Below are positions 42,982 through 52,019 of a stretch of DNA of 64,000 nucleotides, in pieces. Positions within the stretch are counted from its first letter, which is position 1, and every line of letters begins with the position of its first letter. The notes beneath the pieces were generated by a model. It saw only the letters and a list, made by a program, of their open reading frames with translations, ran no database searches and was not told the DNA's origin. A program made the position numbers and the translations under genes. This DNA comes from Verrucomicrobiaceae bacterium (GTDB taxonomy: Bacteria > Verrucomicrobiota > Verrucomicrobiia > Verrucomicrobiales > Verrucomicrobiaceae), in NCBI GenBank assembly GCA_027484445.1, contig JAIXSY010000062.1, positions 62,001 through 126,000 on the forward strand, written 5' to 3'.

Positions 42982-43056
42982 TGGTGCCCAGGGAGGGATT
43001 CGAACCCACGACCAATTGGTTAAGAGCCAACTGCTCTACCACTGAGCTACCTGGGC
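42982..43056 (-). tRNA. tRNA-Lys (CUU)
   Basis: The minus strand folds to a cloverleaf: acceptor GCCCAGG/CCTGGGC, D-arm GCTC/GAGC, anticodon stem GTTGG/CCAAT with loop CTCTTAA (anticodon CTT), and T-arm with TTCGAAT. The CCA end is encoded at 42982-42984. It reads AAG codons and sits 22 bases from the UUU tRNA-Lys. Confidence 0.93.
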
Positions 43057-43078
43057 AAAAAACACATCCGTTGAAAAG

Positions 43079-43153
43079 TGGTACGCGGGGAGGGGATCGA
43101 ACCCTCGGCCAATTGGTTAAAAGCCAACTGCTCTACCGCTGAGCTACCCGCGC
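43079..43153 (-). tRNA. tRNA-Lys (UUU)
   Basis: The minus strand folds to a cloverleaf: acceptor GCGCGGG/CCCGCGT with a G-U first pair, D-arm GCTC/GAGC, anticodon stem GTTGG/CCAAT with loop CTTTTAA (anticodon TTT), T-arm with TTCGATC. The CCA end is encoded. Its D- and anticodon arms nearly match the downstream tRNA-Lys(CUU), so the two arose by duplication and are probably cotranscribed. Confidence 0.93.
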
Positions 43154-43312
43154 GGATGGGGGAGGGTAGATATTCACCTTTCTCCCTCTGGCAAGTTGAA
43201 AAACGGCTGACCTCGCAGCCTTTTTTGAACGAATGCTGCTAGTGGCGGCTGGGTGTGACGGCTTGGCTCAATCCGGGCTTCCTTCCTTGCGCGAGCGCGA
43301 GATGCCTCCATC

Positions 43313-45124
43313 ATGCGCAGCTTTTTTCCTATCATGGCCACCCGCAAAGAGGTTTCCATCTCCCCGCTTTCTTTCCTGGTTCTGGCCATTCTCGGCCTGG
43401 GGTTGGGGCTCTTTTATCGTCTGCCCGATCTAGAATGGCGGCCCATGCACACGGACGAGGCCATCCTGGGCATGAAGTTGGCCGACTATTGGCAGAGCGG
43501 TCACTTTCAGTATGATCCCAAGGATTACCACGGTCCGGGTCTGCATCAGACCTCTATCGCTTGGGGACGGCTCACGGGGTGGGGTGAGCCTGCCACATGG
43601 ACTGAGTCTGATCTTCGTGGGGTCGCTGTGATTTGTGGCATCGGCGTCATGCTCTGTGGTTTTCTTTTTGCCGATGCCTTGGGCCGACACGGGGTGGTGC
43701 TGGCTTTGCTGATGACGGCGGTCTCGCCGATGATGGTGTTTTACAGTCGCTACTTCATCATGGAGATGCTGCTGACGCTGCTCGTGGCCATCACGTTGGG
43801 GAGCCTGTGGCGCTTCTCGCAGGGAGGCACTCGGCTGTGGCTGGTGGTCGCTGGTGCTGCTCTTGGCTTTGCTCATGCGACGAAGGAAACCTTTGTGCTG
43901 AATGTGGCGGCGGCTTGCGTTGGTTGGGCCGTGGTTTGGCTGTTTTTGGGAGGTTTTGAGCCACAGAAGGGCCATAGCCTGAGCCTTGGCTATGGAGCGA
44001 AAAAGAAGGGTGTCTCTGCGCCATGGGCATGGGTGTTGGTGCCTGCGTTGCTGGTTTCGGTGGCTTCTTACTCGAATGGATTTCAGGATTGGAAGGCAGT
44101 TCAGGACAGCTTTTGGACCTATGCCAGCTACCTACAGCGCAGTGAGGGCAGCGGGCATGAGAAACCTTGGTTTTACTACCTACAGCTGCTGGTGTGGCGG
44201 AAAGACGGGCTGATTTGGAGCGAGGCCATGCTGGTCGGTCTGGGATTGCTGGGCATGCTTTATGCCGTGGTGGGGCAGCATCGGAACACGGCACGTCAGG
44301 CACTGCTGGTGTTTTTGTCGATCTACACCCTGGCGCTGTTGGGCCTCTATTCTTTGATTCGCTACAAGACGCCCTGGTGCATCCTTTCGGCGCAGCATGC
44401 GCTGACCTTGCTGGCAGGGGTGGGTGCGGCCTGGCTCTGGACGATGCTGAGCGGCGGTTGGACGAGGCTTTTCTACAAGGTGTTGTTCGGCGTTGGCATT
44501 TATTTCCTCTGTGGGCAGAGCAAGTTCGCGACCCGAGAGTATCGCGCAGATCAGCGCAATCCGTATGCCTACTCCCACACAACGACGGACCTGCTGCGTC
44601 TTGTCGCAGAGGTGCGGCGGCTGGCCGGCGAGCGTGCAGAGGGATTTCAAGCGCAGGTGATCAATCGCGATTCTGGCTGGCCGCTGCCCTGGTATTGGCG
44701 GGACCTGCCGCGCATCGGCTACCAGACGGAAGTGCCAGCCGCTGTGCAGGTGCCGGTGATCGTTGTGGATGTCGATCAATTGCCCGTGCTAAAGACGGTG
44801 CTGGGCTCGGCAGCGGCAGATTATGTCGAAAGTGGTCCCTATGGGCTACGTCCAGGACTTTACCTTTCACTGCTGGTGCGAAAAACGCAGGCTCCAGCGC
44901 CGCAGCCAGTGGCTCCCATCGTTCCGCCAGCAGTTCCTGCTGTCGAGACTCCTGTGCCAAATGCCTCGCCGCCACCCGTCGGATTGCCTGCGGACGCAGG
45001 GGCTCTTGCGCCCATGCCGGGCACGCTTTCGGCCCCGCCGATGCTGACACCAGACCTGCCGGTGCTGCCAGCGCTGCCTGGCGCAGCGGCATCCGGAGGT
45101 TCGCCCTTGCCGCCATCCCGCTGA
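43313..45124 (+). CDS. Polytopic membrane protein of the TIGR03663/Agl23 type, GT-C glycosyltransferase-like
   Basis: The 603-residue protein has about ten hydrophobic helices and an early MHTDEAILGMKLADYW motif in the first periplasmic loop, which resembles the Asp-Glu catalytic loop of GT-C lipid-linked sugar transferases. The middle part fits the TIGR03663/flippase-associated Agl23 family. The last 80 residues are an unusual Pro/Ala-rich tail (PAPQPVAPIVPPAVPA). A glycosyltransfer step in envelope or S-layer biogenesis is suggested, not proven. apbE follows after 13 bases. Confidence 0.8.
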   Translation: MRSFFPIMATRKEVSISPLSFLVLAILGLGLGLFYRLPDLEWRPMHTDEAILGMKLADYWQSGHFQYDPKDYHGPGLHQTSIAWGRLTGWGEPATWTESDLRGVAVICGIGVMLCGFLFADALGRHGVVLALLMTAVSPMMVFYSRYFIMEMLLTLLVAITLGSLWRFSQGGTRLWLVVAGAALGFAHATKETFVLNVAAACVGWAVVWLFLGGFEPQKGHSLSLGYGAKKKGVSAPWAWVLVPALLVSVASYSNGFQDWKAVQDSFWTYASYLQRSEGSGHEKPWFYYLQLLVWRKDGLIWSEAMLVGLGLLGMLYAVVGQHRNTARQALLVFLSIYTLALLGLYSLIRYKTPWCILSAQHALTLLAGVGAAWLWTMLSGGWTRLFYKVLFGVGIYFLCGQSKFATREYRADQRNPYAYSHTTTDLLRLVAEVRRLAGERAEGFQAQVINRDSGWPLPWYWRDLPRIGYQTEVPAAVQVPVIVVDVDQLPVLKTVLGSAAADYVESGPYGLRPGLYLSLLVRKTQAPAPQPVAPIVPPAVPAVETPVPNASPPPVGLPADAGALAPMPGTLSAPPMLTPDLPVLPALPGAAASGGSPLPPSR

Positions 45125-45137
45125 ATTTTTCCTCAGC

Positions 45138-45992
45138 ATGAGCGGTTCATCCCAGATGCTGCGCTTCCGCACCGAGGCCATGGCCACCTCGTTTGAGGTC
45201 ATCCTGTGCCACGATGATCCTGACTACGCGGCTCAGGCCGCAGACGCGGTTTTCGCGGAAATCGCGCGGCTGGAGGACGACCTCAGCCGGTTCCGACAGA
45301 CTAGCGATGTTTGGCGCCTCAGCCTGTTGAAGGCGGGAGAAAGCTTAGCCGTGACGCTGGCAGTGTGGGATTGTCTTTCGCTCGCTAAAACGGTGTCGGA
45401 GGAGACCGAGGGTGCCTTTGACATCACCGTCGGGCCACTGATGCAGCTCTGGCGGGATGAGGAGGGAAACTTGCGCACCCCTGATCCTGAGCGCCTAGCC
45501 CAGGCACGAGCCAGCGTTGGAGCGCATTTGTTCGAACTGGATGAGGCGTCGCTCAGCGTCACCGTCCTCGCCGATCACATGGTCTTCGACCTGGGGGCTG
45601 TGGGCAAAGGTTACGCCCTGGATCAGGCCGCCGTCATCTTGCAGGACTGGGGCATCGAGCGTGCCTTTTTGAATGCTGGCGATAGCACTCTGCTGGCTTT
45701 GCAGCCGCCGCCTGATGAGGCAGGCTGGCAGGTGACGCTGGCCGATGGTGCCCAGACGCTCACTCTTGCAGAGCGAGCGCTGAGTGGCAGCGGTTTTCAG
45801 GTCAAAGGCGCGCACATCATGGACCCACGCAGCCTGCAGCCACTGCCCATCCGGGCACAGCGCAGCTATGCGCTGGCTCCGTCGGCAGCTCTTTCAGATG
45901 CGCTTTCCACGGCCTTCATGATCTTGGGTCCCGCCTCTACGGCTGAACTCTGCCATAGGCATGAGGGCCAGATCGAGGCACTTTGGATCTGA
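45138..45992 (+). CDS. apbE: ApbE-family FAD:protein FMN transferase
   Basis: ApbE attaches FMN covalently to Thr of flavoproteins such as NqrC. The 284-residue protein contains RTEAMATSFEV in place of the usual MGT block, AFDITVGPL, DLGAVGKGYALD, and HIMDPRSLQ, which are the ApbE flavin/metal-binding blocks. No N-terminal signal peptide is present, unlike many lipoprotein ApbEs. The gene is 13 bases after the membrane protein. The target flavoprotein is not in the window. Confidence 0.88.
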   Translation: MSGSSQMLRFRTEAMATSFEVILCHDDPDYAAQAADAVFAEIARLEDDLSRFRQTSDVWRLSLLKAGESLAVTLAVWDCLSLAKTVSEETEGAFDITVGPLMQLWRDEEGNLRTPDPERLAQARASVGAHLFELDEASLSVTVLADHMVFDLGAVGKGYALDQAAVILQDWGIERAFLNAGDSTLLALQPPPDEAGWQVTLADGAQTLTLAERALSGSGFQVKGAHIMDPRSLQPLPIRAQRSYALAPSAALSDALSTAFMILGPASTAELCHRHEGQIEALWI

Positions 45993-46130
45993 CCCAAGCC
46001 ATGCTGCTTGCGCGCTGCCTCACATTTCAGATGCGCGGGGAAGGATTCGTGCTTCACCATGCAGGGTGGTCAGAGTGAGTGCGGTTTCCCAGTTGCTCCT
46101 GACCTCATCCCTGCCTGATCTGCACCGTTC

Positions 46131-48242
46131 ATGCCTCCGGGTTCAGACCATTCTCTCCCCCCCTCCGATGACGGCCTGCTGCCGGAGGAAAGGCATCGCG
46201 TGACGTCTCCTGCCTCCGCTGGGCAGAGTCCTGAAAATCAGTCCGCCATGGCCAAGCCAGTCACCGCGCGGTCTCGGCGGGCTCCTTCGCTAGGGCGTTA
46301 TCGGTTTGTGTTGGGGGATGATGGAAAACCTGTGCTGCTGGGCAGCGGCTCCGCCGGGAAAACTTACCAAGCAATTCACAGCCTGCTGAATCTGCCTGTG
46401 GCGTTGAAGGTGATTCATGAAGCGCTGGCTTTTGATCCCGAGGCACGTCAGCGCTTTCTCAATGAAGCCCGGGCGATTGCGCAGCTGCGCCACCCGCACA
46501 TCGCAGAGCTGCGTGACTGTGGAGAAGAGGAGGGCGCTCTCTTTTGCGCCATGGAATACTGCGATGGCGGCGATCTGGAGACGCTGGTGCAGACGCGTGG
46601 CCCCCTGCCGCCGCTGACTGCCCTGCGCTTCTGCCAGCAGGCTGCGCAGGCACTGGCTTACGTGCATCATCAGGGGTTTCTGCATCGGGATTTGAAGCCT
46701 TCGAACCTCATGCTTTCCCTGGTGCCTGGGCGCAATGAGGCGACGCTCAAGCTGATCGATTTTGGCTTGGTGAAGGCGCTCGGTCAGGTCTCTGGCCTGA
46801 CTCAGCAGGGGCAGTTCCGGGGCACACTGCACTACACCAGTCCTGAGCAGCTGCGCGGCGATACGCTGGATGAACGCACAGATGTTTTCTCGCTTGGCAT
46901 GACGCTCTGGTTTCTTCTGGAAGGTCATCTGCCGTTGGCATCCGGTTCCCAGGAGATTGCCCGGCGTCGCTTGTCCGGCCTCAGCCACGCCGAGGATCTG
47001 CCTGAGACATTGCCAGCCAGTCTGCGTGGCCTTTTGTCACAAATGCTCCAGCCCGATCGCAGCCTGCGTCTGAATGACATGAATGCAGTGCTGACGGTGA
47101 TCGAGGCCTGCTTGGCGGATTTAAGCCCCTCCGCAACCCCGAGTCCTGCTTCTGTGCCTTTGGGGCAGGTGGGGTGGAAAGAAGCCAACGCTATCCCGCT
47201 GCCCCCCGTCTCGGACAGTGCGCTGATGCGCCCGAACGCTGAGGCAAAGCGGGAGACCACGCGGTCCCGCACCTCGACCTCAAAGACGACTCGGTCACGG
47301 CCCACGCTGGATCTACAGGTCTCCGCGCTGGCAGCGGCTGTGGCGGCGAAGCCCGCCAAGGCGGCCGTTCCCTCACGGCAGCGTTTTCCAGGACTCACCG
47401 TCATTGCTGCGCCGACGAGCTCGAAGTTTGAACTGCGGGAGCCTACGGAAGGCGTGCATGAGGAGATCGGCATCACCTACCAAGCCAAGCGACTGAGCAC
47501 GGGAGATGTCCTGCAGCTCACCGTGCTTCACGATCACTTGGCTCGAAACGAAGGCTTCCTGAAGGAGCTGGAAAGCTTGCAGAGGCTTGCTTCGGAGTGT
47601 CGTGGTGGTTTCATCGTGCCGAGCCTCGCGCTCTTGCGCTTCCAGGATCACGTCGTCTTTGCTGAAGAATGGATCGAAGGCATGAAGCTGCTCACCGTGC
47701 TGAAGGCCAAGCAACGGCTGACGCTGCACGAAGCCTCCCCCGTGCTGGTGCAGATCGCCGAGGCCTGTGACCTCGCGGCGAAGGCCAACCTCCCCAGCCT
47801 GAATCTGAGCCTGCATGGGCTGATCATGCAGTTTCCTCAGCTTTACGGCGGTCGTTTGAATGAACGGGACGCGCGGAAACTACTCACCCTCAGCTTTGCC
47901 CATTGGCCCGTGCATCGCGTGCGGGTGACGGTGGATTATCAGCCAGCGCTGAAAGCAGCCGCGCTCACCAGTCCCGCCCTTGCCGATCTGGCGGAGCAGG
48001 GCGACCTGCCCTGCCGCTACGCCCAGCTGCTGTATCACCTGCTGAGCGGTCTGCCGCCTTCTGCTGCCGCGCAGATGTCGCGCGCACGTTACGTGCCGGT
48101 GCCGGGTCTGAATGAGGAGAGCAATCGTATCCTAGCCCGATGCCTATCTCGCGAGACGGCGGCAGAAGGCTGTGGTGCCCTGCTGCGCTTGCTTTTGCAG
48201 ATGGAAAATCTGCCGCTGCCGGTGCTGCCACGCGTGTCATGA
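46131..48242 (+). CDS. Ser/Thr protein kinase with a second, pseudokinase-like domain
   Basis: Residues about 57-330 form a typical eukaryotic-type kinase: glycine loop LGSGSAGKTYQA, the ALKVI lysine (Lys93), catalytic loop FLHRDLKPSNLM, DFG at 210-212, and the TSPEQL segment. A low-complexity Ser/Thr/Arg-rich linker follows (about 335-425). Residues about 433-700 mirror a kinase lobe but lack the Lys and HRD residues: LQLTVLHDHL in place of VALKVI and LNLSLHGLIM in place of HRDLKPSNLM. It is probably a pseudokinase or regulatory domain. The protein has no obvious membrane segment and is directly followed by an FHA-ABC transporter gene. Confidence 0.85.
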   Translation: MPPGSDHSLPPSDDGLLPEERHRVTSPASAGQSPENQSAMAKPVTARSRRAPSLGRYRFVLGDDGKPVLLGSGSAGKTYQAIHSLLNLPVALKVIHEALAFDPEARQRFLNEARAIAQLRHPHIAELRDCGEEEGALFCAMEYCDGGDLETLVQTRGPLPPLTALRFCQQAAQALAYVHHQGFLHRDLKPSNLMLSLVPGRNEATLKLIDFGLVKALGQVSGLTQQGQFRGTLHYTSPEQLRGDTLDERTDVFSLGMTLWFLLEGHLPLASGSQEIARRRLSGLSHAEDLPETLPASLRGLLSQMLQPDRSLRLNDMNAVLTVIEACLADLSPSATPSPASVPLGQVGWKEANAIPLPPVSDSALMRPNAEAKRETTRSRTSTSKTTRSRPTLDLQVSALAAAVAAKPAKAAVPSRQRFPGLTVIAAPTSSKFELREPTEGVHEEIGITYQAKRLSTGDVLQLTVLHDHLARNEGFLKELESLQRLASECRGGFIVPSLALLRFQDHVVFAEEWIEGMKLLTVLKAKQRLTLHEASPVLVQIAEACDLAAKANLPSLNLSLHGLIMQFPQLYGGRLNERDARKLLTLSFAHWPVHRVRVTVDYQPALKAAALTSPALADLAEQGDLPCRYAQLLYHLLSGLPPSAAAQMSRARYVPVPGLNEESNRILARCLSRETAAEGCGALLRLLLQMENLPLPVLPRVS

Positions 48243-48262
48243 TCATCCTGCCTTGACCCCTT

Positions 48263-50872
48263 ATGCAAGGACAGATCGACTCCTACACCGCGAGCGGACA
48301 GATCCAGACGATGACTCTGGAAAAAGCACGAGTGGTGTGGAATGGCGCGATTTTGGAATGGCTGCCGGCACGTGCCACTTGGCTGCTCAGCGCGGAGGCA
48401 GCCCTGCCCATCGAGTTGAATGGTCGCCCACTGGCGGCGGGCAGCGCGGTGCCGCTGAATCATCAGGATGCACTTCGCCTCGGTGAGCTGCGTGGGCGCT
48501 TTTTGCTGCGTCCCGAATGTCCGATTTTTCAGGGCAAATCTTGCCGCGAAGTGCCGCTAGGGAAGCAGCGTCTTCACCTTGGGCGAGCGGCAGCGGCAGC
48601 TCACCCCGACCCAGAGGTGGACCTCTGCCAGCTTGATGCGGAAGACCGCATGATCTCTCCGCTGCATGCGGAAATTCTGCCTCAGCGCGAGGGTTGGCTG
48701 ATCCGTGATGTGAGTTCCAAAGGCACCTACCTGAACGGGGCTCCTTTTCAGCAAAAGCTGCTGGTGCCGGGAGATCGGGTCACGCTCAGCACCTACGCGT
48801 TTGAGTTCACAGGTGCCTCCATCGTCTGGGTGGATCCTCTGTTCGGGGCCAGGGTCGAGGGCCATGATCTGTGGGTGAAGGTGCCTCAGCACGGCAAACG
48901 GCGGGTGATCCTGCGTTCCGTTTCACTGGAAGTCCGTGCGGGTGAATTTCTCGGCATCTTGGGCGGCTCTGGTCAGGGGAAATCTACGCTGCTCCAGCTC
49001 TTGGCGGGCTTGCAACGGCCTTCCCAGGGCCAAGTGATGCTGGATGGTGCCCCCCTTGAGCAAAGGCTGCGTGAGGGGAGGGGTGTCGGTTTCGTGCCGC
49101 AGGACGATCTGGTTCATCAAGAATTGACCGTGCAGGAGGCACTGCTGCTGACGGCGAGACTGAGGCTACGGGCAGCTCCTCACGATCTGCAGGCTCTCGT
49201 GCGTGGCACCTTGCGGAAGCTGGGGCTGGAAAATCAAGCGGCGCAGCCCATTCACAGCCTCTCTGGTGGAGAGCGGAAACGCGTCAACATGGCCACTGAA
49301 CTGCTAAGACGGCCGGCCGTGCTTTTCCTGGATGAGCCAACCTCGGGGCTCGATCCCGAGAATGAGGAAAGCGTGAGCGCGACTCTGCAAAGTCTGCGTC
49401 TCACCGGTCAGACAGTGGTCTGCACGACGCATAGCCTGAACAAGGCCTTTTTGTTCGACCGCATCGCCTTCATCCATGAGGGGCAGTTGCTTTTCCTGGG
49501 CACTTTGGATGAGGCGCGCGAGCATTTCCTGGGCGTGGAGGAATCGTCGATGTCTGACGCGCATGGAAGCCAGGGTGCCTTGGCTCGGCTAGAGCGAATT
49601 TACAAGCTCGTCAGCCAGCCAGGCCACGGGGACCTCTGGCTGGAAAAGTTCCGGCATTCGCGCTTCCATCCCTTCACCGAGGTGGCGGCACCTCCGCCGC
49701 GACCTGCGATTGAGCGTCCGCCACCCCAGGCACGGCCCGGTTTTTTCAAAAGTCTGTTCGTGCTTGGGGAAACCCAGGCGAGCATTCTTTTGGCTGACCG
49801 CTGGAATTGGCAATCCATCCTCTGGCAGGCCCTCGGCATTGGTCTGTTGGCAGGCATGGTCGGGCTGCATGATGCTGAATTCCGTTTCTTTGCCTGTCTG
49901 ATCGCCACGCTCTGGTTTGGCTGCAACAATGCTGCCCAGGCTGTGGTTCGTGAGCTGCCGATCTTTCGGCGGGAAAGAATCGCAGGCTTAGGTTTGCATG
50001 CCTACGCACTCAGCAAGACAGCCTTTTTGTCGCTGCTGGCTTGGGCTCAGGTGCTGCTGTTGCTGATCGCTCAGGCAGTGCCTGTGTTGCTGATGGCTCA
50101 GGATGGCCATCCTGCCCATGCGATCTTGCCGGGCACGCTCTCAGGCTTGGTCATTTTTGGGACAGCCTTCCTACTGACGGGGGTAGTGGGTGTGCAGCTT
50201 GGCTTGGCCATTTCTGCCAGCGCGCGCACGGCCACGCAGGCCAGCCTTTGGGTGCCCTTGGCCCTGATCCCGCAGATTCTTTTCAGTGGCTTTGTCGTCA
50301 CCCGGCCTGAGATGCCACCGCTGGCGCGCAGCATCAGCGCAGCTGTGCCTAGCGCGAAGGCTCAGCGTCTGGTGGATTTGGCTCTGGTTTCTGAGCAGCG
50401 CGTGCCGCTGATGACCGATGAGACGGAGGTGCCGCTGTTTTTCTGGACCGATTTCGCCAAGGATACGTCCGGCCGCTGGGAGATCACGCCCGGCACAAAC
50501 GCGGATCGCTTGAAACCCAAGCGCACCTCGGGTCAGCAGAGCGAGGACGCACGAGGTCGCCCGAGCCGAGAGCGACGCTATCGAGAGATCGACGAATCCA
50601 ACACGGCTTGGCAGAACATCCTGGTCCTGCCTGAGCGCGTGGGCACGCATCAGCCTACGAAGGATTCGCCGAGCGTGGATTACGTGACCCGTCGTGCGGA
50701 CGTGCCGGACGGGGTCACGGCAGGCGATCTCCAGGAGTCGCTGTCTTTGGCCAAGCCCGTGGCTCTTCATTTGTTGGGCTGGGCTGCGGCCTTTTACCTG
50801 ATCACTCTGATCGGTCTGATGCGCAGCCAACCTGCCACAAAGCTGCCGCGCTGGTGGTTGCGTAGTCGCTAG
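48263..50872 (+). CDS. ABCG-type exporter with N-terminal FHA domain(s)
   Basis: The 869-residue protein begins with a weak FHA-like segment (about 20-83, ending LNHQDALRLGELRG), then a clear FHA domain (about 98-183) with LHLGR, SPLHAEI and DVSSKGTYLNG. The ABC domain (about 200-430) has Walker A GGSGQGKS, signature LSGGERKR and Walker B VLFLDEPTSGLD. An ABC-2 membrane domain with about six helices follows (about 505-850). The expected FHA Arg of SRxH is Pro (SPLH), so phosphothreonine binding may be altered. The order FHA-ABC-TM next to a kinase resembles mycobacterial Rv1747 with PknF. The gap to the kinase is 20 bases. Confidence 0.88.
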   Translation: MQGQIDSYTASGQIQTMTLEKARVVWNGAILEWLPARATWLLSAEAALPIELNGRPLAAGSAVPLNHQDALRLGELRGRFLLRPECPIFQGKSCREVPLGKQRLHLGRAAAAAHPDPEVDLCQLDAEDRMISPLHAEILPQREGWLIRDVSSKGTYLNGAPFQQKLLVPGDRVTLSTYAFEFTGASIVWVDPLFGARVEGHDLWVKVPQHGKRRVILRSVSLEVRAGEFLGILGGSGQGKSTLLQLLAGLQRPSQGQVMLDGAPLEQRLREGRGVGFVPQDDLVHQELTVQEALLLTARLRLRAAPHDLQALVRGTLRKLGLENQAAQPIHSLSGGERKRVNMATELLRRPAVLFLDEPTSGLDPENEESVSATLQSLRLTGQTVVCTTHSLNKAFLFDRIAFIHEGQLLFLGTLDEAREHFLGVEESSMSDAHGSQGALARLERIYKLVSQPGHGDLWLEKFRHSRFHPFTEVAAPPPRPAIERPPPQARPGFFKSLFVLGETQASILLADRWNWQSILWQALGIGLLAGMVGLHDAEFRFFACLIATLWFGCNNAAQAVVRELPIFRRERIAGLGLHAYALSKTAFLSLLAWAQVLLLLIAQAVPVLLMAQDGHPAHAILPGTLSGLVIFGTAFLLTGVVGVQLGLAISASARTATQASLWVPLALIPQILFSGFVVTRPEMPPLARSISAAVPSAKAQRLVDLALVSEQRVPLMTDETEVPLFFWTDFAKDTSGRWEITPGTNADRLKPKRTSGQQSEDARGRPSRERRYREIDESNTAWQNILVLPERVGTHQPTKDSPSVDYVTRRADVPDGVTAGDLQESLSLAKPVALHLLGWAAAFYLITLIGLMRSQPATKLPRWWLRSR

Positions 50873-50989
50873 CGCATTGGGCTGACAAGACCATCCATTT
50901 TTGAAATGCGCGAAGCCAAGCATGGCCTGAGAGGTGTTAGATCTGTTGATCTTCAAAATTTCAGAACGGGTGTCGTGACCGGTTCGAAA

Positions 50990-51064
50990 TGGAGCGGGTG
51001 ACGCGATTCGAACGCGCGACATCTTCCTTGGCAAGGAAGTGCTCTACCACTGAGCTACACCCGC
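50990..51064 (-). tRNA. tRNA-Gly (GCC)
   Basis: The minus strand folds to a cloverleaf: acceptor GCGGGTG/CACCCGC, D-arm GCTC/GAGC, anticodon stem CTTCC/GGAAG with loop TTGCCAA (anticodon GCC), T-arm with TTCGAAT, discriminator T and encoded CCA. It reads GGC and GGU codons. It lies downstream of murI on the same strand. Confidence 0.94.
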
Positions 51065-51175
51065 TTTTCTGGTGGGCTGCGATAGTCCGCCAGACCGACC
51101 GATGTGCAAGCTCTAATTTGTGCTTTTTTGACCCTGAGGTTCTGCCTTTCGCTGCGCAGCTGTGCGGCCGCTGGC

Positions 51176-51991
51176 TCACAGGGCTGCCTTTTTCACCCGA
51201 CCAAACTCGGTGCCCAAGAAGCGGCGAGCCATGGCCTCGGCTTGCTCAGACAGGTCAGTCAGGTAAATGTCGAGCGCGGTTTTGCCTTTGGAGCGCCTGA
51301 GCAGTCCCTGCTGCTCGAGCACGAGTCGGGTGTGGGCGGCACAGGTGCTAGCGCTGTCCACGAGACGAACTTTTTTGCCGAGCATTTTTTTCAGCATGGG
51401 CATCAGCAGCGGATAGTGCGTGCAGCCCAGCATGAGGGTGTCGATGCCTTTTTCCAAAAGAGGATCGAGATACTCGCGTAGCACCAGCTTCAGAGCTGGG
51501 TGGTCGATCCAGCCCTCCTCTATGAAAGGCACGAGCAGCGGCGTGGCAGCGGCGTGGATCTGTAGCCCTGGGCGGCGCATGGCCAGGGCATACTGGTAGG
51601 CGCTGCTGCGGATGGTGCCAGCGGTGCCGATAATGCCGACGCGCTCCGCTTTGCCATCGGCCAGCGTTGCCTCCACGCCGGGTTCGATCACGCCGATGAC
51701 CGGGACGCGAAAGGTGGATTGCAGCAGCGGTAGGGCATGGGCCGTGGCAGTGTTGCAGGCGACGACGACAGCTTTGACGCCGTGGTTGATGAGAAACTGA
51801 GTGTCCTCCACGGAGAAGCGTCGGATCGTGTCTGGGGATTTGGAGCCGTAGGGCACGCGAGCGGTATCCCCCAGGTACACGATGGACTCGTGCGGAAGCA
51901 GCTCTCGCAAAGCGCGCACGACGGTGAGCCCGCCGACGCCTGAGTCAAAAACACCCAAAGGTGATGCGGAAAGTTCAGGCATAGTCGGCAT
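51176..51991 (-). CDS. murI: Glutamate racemase
   Basis: MurI makes D-glutamate for peptidoglycan. The 271-residue product has the two catalytic-cysteine blocks: VVACNTATA and LGCTHYPLL, plus the start LGVFDSGVGGLTV. It starts at ATG 51991 (or three codons later at 51982); the frame extends upstream to 52069 and overlaps the DUF1802 gene, which argues for a later start. It follows that gene by 28 bases. The presence of MurI fits a peptidoglycan-containing bacterium. Confidence 0.95.
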   Translation of the reverse strand: MPTMPELSASPLGVFDSGVGGLTVVRALRELLPHESIVYLGDTARVPYGSKSPDTIRRFSVEDTQFLINHGVKAVVVACNTATAHALPLLQSTFRVPVIGVIEPGVEATLADGKAERVGIIGTAGTIRSSAYQYALAMRRPGLQIHAAATPLLVPFIEEGWIDHPALKLVLREYLDPLLEKGIDTLMLGCTHYPLLMPMLKKMLGKKVRLVDSASTCAAHTRLVLEQQGLLRRSKGKTALDIYLTDLSEQAEAMARRFLGTEFGRVKKAAL

Positions 51992-52019
51992 GGTCAGCGC
52001 GTCGTTGGGAGTGCTTTTC

